A stretch of DNA of 64,000 nt from Rhexocercosporidium sp. MPI-PUGE-AT-0058 (lineage: Eukaryota > Ascomycota > Leotiomycetes > Helotiales). The stretch lies in contig JAGTJL010000010.1 in assembly GCA_020746875.1 (NCBI GenBank), positions 558,001-622,000 of the forward strand, given 5' to 3'. Below, in pieces: positions 24,399 through 36,041 of the stretch. Within the stretch, counting starts at the first letter, position 1, and each line of letters opens with the position of its first letter. Position numbers and translations under genes: made by a program. The notes beneath the pieces were generated by a model. The model was given only the letters and a program-made list of their open reading frames with translations, did not search any database and had not been told where the DNA came from.

Positions 24399-25221
24399 TC
24401 AAGTCGTCTTTGGCAAGGTGGGAAGCTTTGAGGGGACCAAGTTCCCTGCGCCGCTTCCGGCCTGAGCTTCAATAGCACCGATCTGCTGCCCAATAACAGC
24501 ACTATCAGTGGTTCCGTACCCGTCGATGACATTAGTCAAGCCCTCTTGGTATGCTGCCGCCTCAGGACTGGCCAAGCTGATGATAGCGGCCGTTCCAGCA
24601 CCAGCCTTATCGAGCTGACGATGCCCAAGCGCAGGTAGTTTCGAAGGAACGAGATTCCCAGCTCCAGACCCTGCCTGGGCTTCAATGACACCAATTTGCG
24701 GGCCGAAAACTGCGCTGTCGCTGGTTCCATAGCTGTCGATGGCGTCTGTAAGGCCTTCTTGATACGCCGCTGCTTCGGGACTTAGTAGACTGATGATAGC
24801 TGCAGTCCCAGCACCAGCTTTGTCGAGTTGTCGTTTTCCGCCAGCAGGTTTCAGGGTGCCTGTAGATTTGAGGAGAGAAGCGAGGTTCTGACCAGCTTCC
24901 TTGACTGCGAGACCAGAGCCGGTGTCGCCATCTGTGAGGATGGCGTTGCATGCATCGCCTACGCCTGCACCTTGGCGCTTGAATCCAGCAGATTTGAGGA
25001 GTGATGCTGCGTTCTGACCGGCTTCTTTGACGAGGAGTCCCGACCCGGTGTCGCCATCGGTGAGGATTGCTAAGTAGCTTGTTAGCTTTGTGTGTTTCGA
25101 TAGAGAGGAAGAGAGACGAACCATCGCAACCTGCACCGACGCCTGCGCCTTGTGGGATGGGTGTCGCATTGATGAGAGTGGAGGAGAAAATAAAGAGGCT
25201 GATGGTACTAGAGAAATACAT
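24399..25221 (-). CDS. Secreted tandem-repeat protein with Kex2-type sites, unknown function
   Basis: Exons on minus: 25221-25122 and 25069-24399, 256 residues; the join gives GCDAILTDGDTGSG, matching the second repeat. The start MYFSSTISLFIFSSTLINA is a signal peptide. The rest is four units in two kinds. Units 1 and 2 begin QGAGVG, then C-x-AILTDGDTGSG and VKEAGQN-ASLLKS. Units 3 and 4 begin QLDKAGAGTAAIIS, then SPEAAAYQEGLT, and end GSGAGNLVPSKLP. Units are separated by KR (after GF and GG) or HR, and each unit starts with Gln. This is the pattern of a precursor cut by Kex2 in the Golgi into several peptides, as for fungal KEP or repellent-type proteins. I know no described family with these units. 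The uncut protein could instead be a wall or surface protein. Confidence 0.75.
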
Positions 25222-25360
25222 AATGATTACAGATGGGATTACGGGGAATTGATGCTTTGAGGGTTGTGTTAGGATGAGGATTGCCGAAGATTATTCGACT
25301 GCTGGCTGTTGTGTGCTTGATGATGGAAAAAATGTTAAGAGGATGGAAGATGAGGAGGAT

Positions 25361-25367
25361 TATATAT
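25361..25367 (-). promoter_or_regulatory. TATA-like element of the repeat-precursor gene
   Basis: TATATAA on the minus strand, about 140 bp before the ATG at 25221. Confidence 0.3.
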
Positions 25368-25946
25368 GTTCAAGGGGACTTAGACCGCTAATCGTATCTT
25401 ATAAAAATGGCAGTACGACGACGAAAGTCAAGAAAGCTTAAAACCATTCTGACAACTTCCTCGCAAAAAGTTTCCTTGCCTTACCCTGTGTAGTAGCCTA
25501 CACTCGACACTGATTCCTCTCGACGAGTCCATGTAGTTGATCTCCCGCGAAGCTACTGCAGATCCCGCTGAAGAACACTTGCTATACACACAGTTTACCT
25601 GAACTCCAGCGCCAAATTGCGAAGGCCTATCGACCCGAGACTGAGGCATCCAGCCTCCGACGTAATGAAGCAACTGTTAGCACAACATGCCGTCCCGACA
25701 ACTCAGTAGAAAGGCATCTTCACCCGCCAAACCCATCTCGAAACGGAAGACCTGCGCAGATCTTCTATACCGCATCTCTCGCACAGGGACATTATTCTGT
25801 CAACAACGGAAATTAAAGTTCAATCCAGCAGATCATTTCATCCAGCTCGGAACTTAAGCAAAGCACACGGCGCAAGGGCCAATCCATCCTTGCCCCGCCA
25901 TTCTTAGTTCCAGCGCCGTGGTAGCTTGCAGCGACCAAGCTTTATT

Positions 25947-25967
25947 AAGCTTTAGTGACTAAAGCTT
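25947..25967. repeat. 21-bp perfect palindrome AAGCTTTAGT-G-ACTAAAGCTT
   Basis: Two exact 10-bp arms around a single G. A further AAGCTTTATT copy of the arm lies just to the left (25938-25947). It lies about 730 bp upstream of the repeat-precursor gene in otherwise empty DNA. The centre TTAGTGACTAA resembles a bZIP-type dyad, which is only a suggestion. Confidence 0.5.
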
Positions 25968-28900
25968 AGCAGCCAGAGGCTGAACCGCAGCCTAATGGCA
26001 GCCACAACATTCTGCCATCAATGGTTGTGGTGGAATCGGGGTCGTTCTAGACTTGTTAGAGAGACGTAAATGGCTTTTTGGCTGCAGCACCTACTGCTGG
26101 GAACTCTTGATCTCAGCACTTGACAGAATTTGTTCTTTCTACTTTGGGAAAGTAGGGGTTTAATTTCCATCTTGAGGGGTAATGGAGGCCGGAAAATGCG
26201 CAAGATGAATCCTGTTCAGCCAGAACTGCGGCTTCTGTCAAGAAGGAATCCGTCCGACTGGTTGGAAATCTCGGAAGGAAAGATGAATGAGAGGACTTCG
26301 GAGACGGACTTTTTTTGAAAACGACCATTCGCGGGTAGAGGCTAGATTGTAAAGTGTGGGATGGGAAGATTTGCTCCTGGGCTTATGTTTCGCCAATCCC
26401 CTGAAGAAGTGAGATGGATGCAGGATGACGAGATCTTCAGCTTTGTTGTGATAGCAGAGGAACAGCCGGAGAGTATGTTTGAGCTTAGAAATGCACACGG
26501 CTTTTCTAGTGTGGAAAAATCAAGTCTGACCTGGGTCTGGCAAAAATTTCGATTGTTATTACTCCCAGTTTTAGGGGATGCTGGAGAAGAATTTGAAAGT
26601 GGGTGATTGGTCGGGGAGTTGTGATGAAAGGGTTAATTGTAGTACTTCCGGGCTAGGATCCTTTGAAGTTCAAGATAATCAGTAAGAGGAGATTGATGGA
26701 TGTGTAGTTTTAACACATACATACACTAGTTTATGAGGTGTATGATGCCAATCAGTCACCTGGCGTTTGTAACTAATTTGAGGTGAAGGCCTAAGCTGAC
26801 ATTATGCAGGTAAAGTATTTATCCTCAGATATTCTTTCACATCGGGGGTCAATCCAGGAAAGAAACAAGTGCAAGAATCTACTCTGCATGAGGACGGATG
26901 ATTTCTCCGGTTGTCGGGAATGAACAACCATACGGTTTTAAAAGCACATACTTGACTTTGATTGTAATTTCGAAACTATAAAAGGCTGTTTCATGTGGCT
27001 TACATAGGAGCATTACGTTATTTGAAGCATGTCATGTTGCCAGCTTGTGGAGTGTTGTCATTCTGTGGCATGCTCCCCCGTTTAGACGAAACTTGCCAAT
27101 GGCCTTCTACACGCAAACCTTCCAGGGACTGCAGAAAATACCAGATAAAGGGTCCACAGCTATAGAAACCAAGATTTCGAGAAGAAGCACTTTACGAAAC
27201 CAAGTCCTTCGTCCATCATCCAAGTCGTATCTCAAATACTTGCTTGAAGGCAACGCACATTGAACTTGATTGAAGGTATTTGGCTTTTTGCACAAATCCT
27301 TCTTATATACTCTACAGAAGCAGCAAGTCTCCCCCACATCAAGAATCGGCGTGAAGTAAAGGGTTTTCTACTCGCATCGATGTATATTTCCGAGTTTCCT
27401 AAAGGGCAGTGAATGTGCTGCGAGATAGTACCGTAGATTCCTGTCAGACAACCGCGTTGTGCAGACGAGCGATGATATCAGAGGTCTGCACATGAAGTCC
27501 AAATGCCGCCCATCAAATCGATAAATTATCTCATTCGGGGCATTGAGCCAGTGAGTCAATCCGTACGGAGCTATGAAGCAGCGGAAGCACGGGAAGCCGG
27601 AATTTGAATGGGCGGAAGTGGTGGTGTCAGGTCAGAGCAGGGCTTGAAGTTTATTACTCTGTAATTCAAAGGAGTAGAAAGCGATTTCCCAAATTAGATA
27701 CTTGATTCAAGGCATCTCTGCTTGAATATCGCTATCATTGATGGCGTTGTTGTCAAATTGCAGTGGGCTCTCAATTTCTGCCTCGTTAATTCAACGTGTA
27801 CATTCGATTCAAGAACTGTCTTGTGGGCTTAAGCGATTGGAGGACTCTGAACAAACAGCTCATCAGCTGGAATTTCAAGGGGCGTTGGGAGTCAGGGAGT
27901 ATGAACCTGACATTGTGCACTTGTGCTATTGAGCTGCGAGGTGTGCATTTCTAGAGCTCGAAACGCTCTACACTATTTATGTGGTTCTGTGACTCACAAC
28001 TCGGTGCGTTTGGTGTAGCCAAGTCAGTTGAATTCCAAATTCCCATTTCTGTAACTGTTTTAAATCGCCTCAGATATCAGATATATATGGGCCAGGATAT
28101 TTTCTTTCCCGTTTTCTGTGCTTCTAGCTCGGGAACGTTGTCCGAGGACTCAGTGTGCCAGGATGCATGATACCCGAAGTCTCGTGGAAGCATAACCTGT
28201 ACAACCAGAAAAGCCAAAGACTTATGAGAATTGTACTGGTGGAAGGATCTTCATGGGACCCCCTACAGAATCTAGATACGTCAAAGGCGTGCGTACGGCA
28301 TTACTGACAGCAGACGATGCTTCTGTTGCAAATATTTGCCGCTATCATTCTAGATCATCTTGTCAGATCTCACGAGACGCGAGCGAAGAGTTGAGAAGAA
28401 GAAGTTCTAGACCTAGTATTCCGACAAAGGAGCATGTCATTGCAACAGTGTAAGACCAAAAGACCATACTGTAGTGAACTTGACTGGCGCGATTTAATAG
28501 TCTACGTAGCCAAATTACAACGAAGCCATGCGATTTGTCGCTGAATGATTTGTTTACCCGGGCATGAATAAATCCCCACTCTGATTGATTGTGTAGAATT
28601 TCCCGCGGCTCGTGCTGTACTTGAGCTTCTGGTAATTTCCCGTGCCGTTTTTGACTAATCGGAGCTTGCGGAAAGAGACGCGCCGTGCGAGCATCAGCGA
28701 TGGTTGATCTCGGATACTGACCTCGCAGTACCTAGGAATCAAAGAAGTGGTTTCCAACAACCGATTCGAAAACAATACTCTGAAAAACAAGCTATGTGCT
28801 AGAAGCTCGGAGTGATTCTTCGAGAACAGCAACATCAGCAAAGAAGGTGTGAATTGATCAGAAGGATGAACTCGACAAGATGCTCAGAAGATGTACAGGA

Positions 28901-30492
28901 TAGCTGTACAGTCTACTTTGGTGGAGCAGAAAGACTGGCTTAAATTGACAGCATAATTGAGAATGCCGATGAATGGCAAGATTCTTATATAGAGATAATG
29001 ACGAGAATTCAGGGTGGTTGAAGAACCTAGATCGTTGGGTTAAGAGCTTGAATCTGGGGGTTGAGAGGCGCATCGCACAAGTACAGCGAGGTCATGCTGC
29101 GAAGCTGTACCTCCCGATGGAATCATGTAATCAAGAAGAGTTAATAGACCTCAAACATGAGAGTTGGGAGAAATTTCATCTCCAATTTCTTGTATAGGTA
29201 GCGTGAGGAAGGCAGCTGAAGTCGTCCAGTCCCTTAAAGTGCTTTCTCGGGTGGTCCTCTTACTCATCGTAAGCTCAAAGTATCCTCAGCCTTACTCATA
29301 TATTCATAGAAAATGTGACTCCTTTTCCACAAGACCCACACCCGCTCTACACAAATAGCAAGATCAATCATATCCTTGCAGAAGGGAGTGAACAGCAGCG
29401 AATATTTGCTTCCAGAAATAACCGGAAGGCTCTTTGTATGAGTCAAGCGGCGACTCAAGGGACAACGGCAGCTCGCCGAATAGATTCACTGATCTTGTCT
29501 CTTAAAGACGGTTTCAAGGGTGCTATGGTGACTTGAAGAAGCCGACTTGGTTGAATGACTAAGTTCTGCCAGATGAATAGAAGAAGAGTAGCGAATGCAG
29601 CATTGTGGCGAGGTGATGGGATACACATATCAGTCAATAAAGCCTCAGCTTTTGAGAAGTTTGAATTTTGAAATGATAGATAGTATTACACCAGACAGAA
29701 AAGCTGGATCATGCGCAGAAAGTGCGAAATAATCAGGTAGGGCACTTGGAGGTATTAAGCTTGTTGAAAAACTCTTCTGACAAGACTTATAGCAAGTGGG
29801 AATTTGGTATCACATCTGGCTTGAGGCTCTTGAAGATCCTCGTCATGCGTCCTATCCAATTCTGATACGGCCTCCGCCAGCTCTTTAAAGATGAGATAAG
29901 AACGGTGTGATTTCTTTCGTGGGTTGGTAGATAGTTCGTTTATGGGGTAGGTAGCCTAGCCCATGCACCTCGCCATGTAAGTTACTAAATGAGTTCCTAG
30001 ACTTGGATCTGAGCTCCAAACTCGAAATCAAACTCGACTTACATGGACCTCAGTAAACCAAACAAAGGATGTTGAAAATTTCTTGTTGACCGGGAGACTT
30101 CTCCGTACCCCTCCTGCTCTGTACTACCCCACTTTCATGTGACTGTTGCGGGACGATATGCTTTAATGTAGACTGCGTTGAATGTGTATTATGCGGAAGC
30201 AGAAGTTTCACCTCTTCAAAGAGTTGCCCCTAATAACAGCATATAAAATTGCCATATTGACTACATCTTCCACTCAACTTTCTACAATCCGGCGAGGACT
30301 CATGACGTTGCCGCCGTGTTTGAGAAGAGCAAGAGGCTAATCCCTATACGGCATAGCGGGGGAAGAACTCTTTCGCTTAGGCTCTAGTGGGGTTGCCGCA
30401 CCACACCTACTTATTCCCACCTCCCCCTCCAACTCTCAAAAAATTCTCGAATCGTCGCACATACCCCGATTCAAGCAATCACTCTGTGCAGT

Positions 30493-30618
30493 ATGTCTCT
30501 CCAAGCCCCTGATCCATCATCAGCATCATCCTTACTGACCGCGCCATCATCAGATTCAACTTCTTCCAAAGAAACAAAACACACAAAACCGTCAATAATC
30601 ACAAACCGCCATCATGGG
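30493..30618 (+). promoter_or_regulatory. Possible upstream open frame in the TEF1 leader
   Basis: An ATG at 30493 opens a frame, different from TEF1, that runs through the TEF1 start codon. After removal of the first TEF1 intron this frame meets TAA immediately at the exon junction (GGG-TAA), so it would encode about 42 residues and overlap the true start by a few bases. Whether 30493 is inside the transcript is unknown; GTGCAG just before it could be a 5'-UTR intron acceptor. Confidence 0.3.
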
Positions 30619-32620
30619 GTGAGTCAAATCCAGTCCTTATTCATCCAGCCTGATGCTATCCATCCATCCGCCTTCGATCGACAGCATCATGGCGACGATG
30701 ACCTTGGCCTTAATGGAGAACCTGCTAACGATTTCCTCCTCTGCAGTAAGGAGAAGATGCACATCAACGTGGTCGTTATCGGCCACGTCGATTCCGGAAA
30801 GTCCACCACCACTGGTAAGCACAACGCGACCTCTACGACTCGTCCTGCTGCGAACAACGGGCTCACAATACATAACAGGTCACTTGATCTACAAGTGCGG
30901 TGGAATCGACAAGCGTACCATCGAGAAGTTCGAGAAGGTAAGAATTTTCTTGTTGTCTTCATCAATCGTTTTACCCCTCATCTCTGCCTCGCTGGGCTTA
31001 TCGCAAATTTTGCCCCTCGGTGGGGCATTTCACAATCGCTTTTTTTGTGCGCCCGAGCGTTTTTTCCTGCAGCGCCAACAACAACGCCTCGCCCCGCCGC
31101 AATTGCTGCCCAACAACCGCCCACATCCTCATTCGCCTGCGTATTTGTACAACACCACAATACCTCATCGCTGCATCACATCACAATGCTATGTCTTCTA
31201 CAGTCACTGACTCTCACATTTAGGAAGCCGCCGAGTTGGGCAAGGGTTCTTTCAAGTACGCATGGGTTCTTGACAAGCTAAAGGCCGAGCGTGAGCGTGG
31301 TATCACCATTGATATCGCTCTCTGGAAGTTCGAGACCCCCAAGTACTACGTCACCGTCATTGGTATGTTCATCCGCAGCAGTTTCCTCTATGCATATTCT
31401 TACCCTCTGCAGACGCCCCTGGTCACCGTGATTTCATCAAGAACATGATTACTGGTACCTCCCAAGCCGATTGCGCTATTCTCATCATTGCCGCCGGTAC
31501 TGGTGAGTTCGAGGCTGGTATCTCCAAGGATGGCCAGACCCGTGAGCACGCTCTCCTCGCCTACACTCTCGGTGTCAAGCAGCTCATCGTCGCCATCAAC
31601 AAGATGGATACCACCAAGTGGTCCGAGGCCCGTTTCCAAGAGATCATCAAGGAGACCTCCAACTTCATCAAGAAGGTCGGATACAACCCAAAGACTGTTG
31701 CCTTCGTTCCTATCTCCGGATTCAACGGTGACAACATGATTGACAACTCCGCCAACTGCCCATGGTACAAGGGTTGGGAGAAGGAGACCAAGGCCGGAAA
31801 GTCCTCCGGCAAGACCCTCCTCGAGGCCATTGATGCCATCGACCCACCTTCCCGCCCAACTGACAAGCCCCTCCGTCTTCCTCTCCAGGATGTCTACAAG
31901 ATTGGAGGTATTGGCACGGTGCCAGTCGGTCGTGTTGAGACCGGTGTCATCAAGGCCGGTATGGTCGTCACCTTCGCCCCCGCTGGTGTCACCACTGAAG
32001 TCAAGTCCGTCGAGATGCACCACGAGCAGCTTGTCGAGGGTCTCCCAGGAGACAATGTTGGCTTCAACGTCAAGAACGTCTCCGTCAAGGAAATCCGTCG
32101 TGGTAACGTTGCTGGTGACTCCAAGAACGACCCACCTAAGGCTGCCGAGTCCTTCAACGCCCAGGTCATCGTTCTTAACCACCCTGGTCAAGTCGGTGCT
32201 GGTTACGCTCCAGTCCTTGATTGCCACACTGCCCACATTGCTTGCAAGTTCGGTGAGCTCTTGGAGAAGATCGATCGTCGTACCGGTAAATCCATTGAGA
32301 ACGCCCCCAAGTTCATCAAGTCGGGTGATGCTGCCATCGTTAAGATGATTCCATCCAAGCCCATGTGTGTTGAGGCCTTCACTGATTACCCACCCCTTGG
32401 ACGTTTCGCCGTTCGTGATATGAGACAGACCGTTGCTGTTGGGTACGTATCCTTTACTTCTTATTACCTGAACCATATGCTAACCTATTCGCAGTGTCAT
32501 CAAGTCCGTTGTCAAGTCTGACAAGGCTGGTAAGGTTACCAAGGCAGCTGTCAAGGCCACCAGTACGTTCCCCCGCACCCTGCCCAGAAAGACAATGCTA
32601 ATTATTCAATAGAGAAGTAA
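30614..32620 (+). CDS. TEF1: Translation elongation factor EF-1alpha
   Basis: GTPase that delivers aminoacyl-tRNA to the ribosome A site. Seven exons: 30614-30618, 30747-30814, 30879-30937, 31224-31362, 31413-32442, 32495-32562, 32613-32620; 458 residues, every phase consistent. G1 is GHVDSGKST (residues 14-22), G3 is DAPGHRDF, G4 is NKMD, and the effector segment [17 protein letters not shown] is complete. Codon use is strongly biased to C-ending codons (GTC, ATC, AAG, TCC), as expected for one of the most expressed fungal genes. The first exon is only five bases (ATG GG) and the last is eight. The 286-nt intron 3 is the segment commonly used in fungal TEF1 phylogeny. It ends KATKK, near the usual 460 residues. 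Confidence 0.98.
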
Positions 32621-33480
32621 ATCCTTCATCCTACAACAATTCGCCTTGCAGAAACCGAGATGATACGATATGTGAAGCTTGGAGCTGGTGCGATGGATTA
32701 CGGAAGGGGTTAGATACATTTGCGGTGCGAAGAATGGCAATGGTTTTCTGAACATAACAACTCCAACATGCATCAAACTGTGAAGTGAAGTGATGTCCAT
32801 CTCGTGCTATTCCCTAATCTCCCCTCGAATACTTCCATAATCAAGTGATGTACGAAAGCTGATACCTCCAGCCTGGAAACCATGTGGGAGGTGTTACTCA
32901 GACAAGCAAAATCCGATTCGACTTTCTAATGACTCCAGTCTCTAATGATTAAATCTTCTTGAACAACAGGGTATTTACCTCGTGTGGCTGCTGCCATTTC
33001 CGTTGATATTGGAGCCTCCATGTTTGAGAGCAAGATGTTGAGTGCGGTCATGGTCAGCAACATTGGTCGACTTGACATGGGTTGATCTGTGGAATCGAAA
33101 GGCATCGTATTTGTTCCTTGGTAAACCGCAATAGTGGACTCTTATTGGCTCCAGTCAGGTTCTGTTTTGGTATATCGGGATTGTTGAAGGCTTAGAGATT
33201 GCAAGCTTGGAAAGGTACGAATGGTGGGAAGTCACTGTTTTGGCAGCTTAATGCTTTGCTTATTAGTGCTGGCCTAGATCAGATGAGTGAGTGTTTTCTC
33301 GGGTCGCTCTTGCCTTCATCATTGGCACCTGGGTAGTCCAGTCATCACGTGATCAGTCGCTTAACAGTTCATCGCGCTAGTGCCTTCTGTCATATGTTTG
33401 GCTACCTTGAAGGGAACTACGAAGCTCGCCGCTAGTCGGTGATGTTTTCGTCTTTGTAACTCCACTACTATCGCAGCTAG
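32621..33480. other. TEF1 3' flank
   Basis: 3'-UTR and flank of TEF1. The segment 32620-32820 has a degenerate second copy at about 35609-35830. No gene seen in the rest. Confidence 0.6.
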
Positions 33481-33481
33481 G

Positions 33482-35549
33482 TTGGCAACCCCTAATAGCC
33501 AAAATCCTCACCCTGCAACTCCCAGGGAGATCGCGTTGTTCGCGCTTCAATCATCTTTTTCGGAATCGACAATTGCTCCGTCAATATATCCTTTCCACAG
33601 TCAAGACTTTGCTCTGGAACCACTCTCTTTAGCGGCTCTTGACTTTAAATTTTGTGTTTGCTGGAGAGTGCGACACCGACGAAGATTCCGATGTCGATGA
33701 GGAATTTGAACCTGATAACACCGATGACTTCGAAGACCTCACCCTCTACCACGAGCGCCTCAGAGATGTATTTGACTCGGTCTTGGGAACGCATATGTCG
33801 GAGCAGTGGGTTGAATTCATCGACGAGAAGACAAACGAAGAATGGACGGCTTTGGTTGCAAAGTACACGTTGCTCCCGTTCAAGCGACTACTGACTCAAG
33901 TCTCACCACCGAAGTTCCATGAACTGATCCGCTTACCTTGGATTAAGACAAAGAAGCTGGTGAGTATGGCGTGTTACTAAAGAATCATCGATCAATACAG
34001 CTTACTCTGATAGGGGGCTATGGTCATGGAATCAAGCCAGTGACTCTTGGTAACCACAATCACTTGTATCCGGGCAGCGCTTCATCTGCCATTGGCGGTC
34101 TTAAGCAACGCCGGCGTGTACACTTGAAAAATCTGGACTACGGAATAGGCAATCCATACCAATATCAACTATTCAGGCAATCTGGGGTTGTTCGCGGAGG
34201 GCATTGGTTTACCTTCATGATCGTTCATGATATTGACTTTGAGAACGACGATGACGATCAGCTACTCGAAGCACGCAAGATTGCCTACGTCGGTGAAGCG
34301 GTCTATACTGGCTGGCTACATGCATACAAGGACACTGCCTGACTGGAACTGCATCTTGTGTCCCCATTCGCAGAGGAATTACTAGACTACCGAAGTGCAT
34401 GCTCACACAGTGTAAGTCGGGTCTTATATACAACAGTTGTTGAAGCCTAGCTGATTGTTATGACTAGGCATTGGTTGATCCCGCGAAAGACCCCGAATCC
34501 CGACAAAAGCGCCTCGCTAGACGAAGAGCGAAGAAGGCTGGCAGGACGCGTGCAGAGAAAGACAAAGTCAACCAGGGGCATAAGCGCTGGCGCGATAGTC
34601 TTTCGGAGAAAGATCGTAAGGCTATGTGGACCGATAAGATGAAGTCCCATCGTTTGGAACAGCGGCATAACATGGACGATGAAGAGTGTGCTGCATACAA
34701 TGAACACAGGGCAGAGACTCGCCACAAGTTGCGGATCAAAAAGGAGAAAGAGAAATGGGAAGCCGAAAGGAAGCTTCTTGGTCCAGGAGAGCCTGCTCAA
34801 GAATTCGTGCCAAGACCTTACATTTACAAAACGAGAGCTCCTCGGTATATACCAGCTGGGACCGCAAAAATGCCTCGGCCTTAGTCTCCAACCGTAAATC
34901 TGGTCAGTCCACCTACTCAACACCCGCTCCCACATCTACCCTTGGTGGCCCGTCACCGTGGGACTCGGATGATGAGCCACTCCTGCGGAGGAAAACTGTA
35001 TCCATTTTTAGCCTTGCTATGGGCACTCCGGAGGCGGAGCTCAACAGCAGTGGTCCATACGAATCGACCGCAGCCAATAGCGTCATCCCGTCTGTACCAA
35101 CACCACAAAAAGGACTGACGATTCGCGACCTGCCATCCAATCATCGCCCAAATCCCACCACAATAACCAGCACTAAACTGGACGATTTAGAAGATGGCGA
35201 TCCCATTCGTGTTCCCAGAGGAAGGTTGACTCAAGGACGCGCACTTGGAGATTGAAACGAGGACGAAGATAAGGCGGCGGTTACTACCAACAAGCTCCTC
35301 GGCCATCAGGTATCAGGAAGCATAGCAGGCCCCTTTGGTTCTCGAGTTCTCAAGCAGCCCCCTAAGGACAGTCACCATAGTTCTGTCGTCGCTCACCAAG
35401 ACCAGCTCGCCAAGCGGCGGAACAACTACGCCTCGAAGAAGGTAAAGGTGCTCCAAACACATGAAGCTGGGCAGAGTACGTTATCCTTCAGGCAGCCTTT
35501 GGTCAACATTAATCCCAATGCTTATGACACGGGCCCTTTTCCCAAATAA
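33482..35549 (+). pseudogene. Decayed lineage-specific gene with a GIY-YIG-like segment
   Basis: A chain of protein-like frames with no ATG at the front. 33482-33640 and 33639-33959 (acidic GECDTDEDSDVDEE, then WVEFIDEKTNEEW and FHELIRLPWIKTKKL) lead to an intron GTGAGT...GATAG near 33960-34016. After it, GYGHGIKPVTLGN, LYPGSASSAIGGLKQRRRVHLK resembles the GIY-YIG-like G-x-Y/LY-x-GSA/GGL-x-x-R-x-x-H-L pattern of large fungal families. Then come an in-frame TGA at 34340, an intron, a basic region (RRRAKKAGRTRAEK), TAG at 34882, a frame change, TGA at 35253 and a further open C-terminal part ending SFRQPLVNINPN...FPK at 35549. The several independent breaks point to a pseudogene rather than missed introns. 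The GIY-YIG link is tentative. Confidence 0.55.
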
Positions 35550-35608
35550 TTACTCTTGGTTGTTTGTTTCGATCGATCGTTTTCAACATTTGTTACTTTT
35601 CTACACAG

Positions 35609-35830
35609 GGCAAGTAAACTCCCCAATATTCTGACGATTTGTTTTCCTGGTCCCGAGATGTCAAGATATGCGAGGCTGGGAGATGGTATGCTGGGTGGTG
35701 CTATGGGCTAGATAGCTATTTTTTTGCGAAGAATGGCAATGGATTTCTGAACACCTGAACTTCCTAACAGACATGATACCGCGAAGTTGATTGTGAGGAA
35801 GATGACGATATTGACCTCGTTGCCTTCTAC
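35609..35830 (+). repeat. Degenerate second copy of the TEF1 3' end
   Basis: Aligned by eye with the TEF1 tail at 32613-32800: GAGATG...GATATG-GAAGCTTGG against GAGATG...GATATG-GAGGCTGGG; GGTTAGATA against GGCTAGATA; then GCGAAGAATGGCAATGG followed by TTTCTGAACA in both. Just before it, CTACACAG|GGCAAGTAA mirrors the TEF1 terminal exon ATAG|AGAAGTAA. This looks like a duplicated TEF1 terminal exon plus 3'-UTR about 3 kb downstream of the functional gene. Confidence 0.65.
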
Positions 35831-36041
35831 CTGTTGTTATCTGCTTCGCCCAATTCATGAAGTGATACATCGCTCCTGCCTTTGCCCCTCTTGTCCTCTT
35901 CTATGCTTGTCGTCCCCGTAATCCCTCTTGTCATTATCTCTCCCCCCCCCTCCCACCCAACTCCCCACTAAACTGGCGTATGCTTTTGGGCTGATGGACG
36001 AGGTGACCACAAGATCTCTTCCTCTGAAGCCAGCTGCGATG
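35831..36041. other. Short intergenic spacer
   Basis: Contains a C-rich tract near 35940-35960 (CTCCCCCCCCTCCC). No gene. Confidence 0.5.

Larger units (their letters stand above)
25222..30492. other. Five-kilobase interval without a convincing gene
   Basis: Only short frames, none with a family match, a signal peptide plus splice pattern, or clear codon logic. Frames at 28253-28453 and 29315-29536 could be small or relic genes but have no support beyond being open. The one clear structure is a 21-bp palindrome at 25947-25967. The right end holds the TEF1 promoter. Confidence 0.45.

Noticed and set aside
24399..25221. Cyclic-peptide (dikaritin-type RiPP) precursor
   Set aside because: Repeat units are 40-70 residues without a short hypervariable core, and no UstY-like or tyrosinase gene is nearby.
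31400..32476. 358-codon minus-strand frame opposite TEF1
   Set aside because: Shadow of the strong codon bias of EF-1alpha; G/C choice at third positions removes antisense stops.
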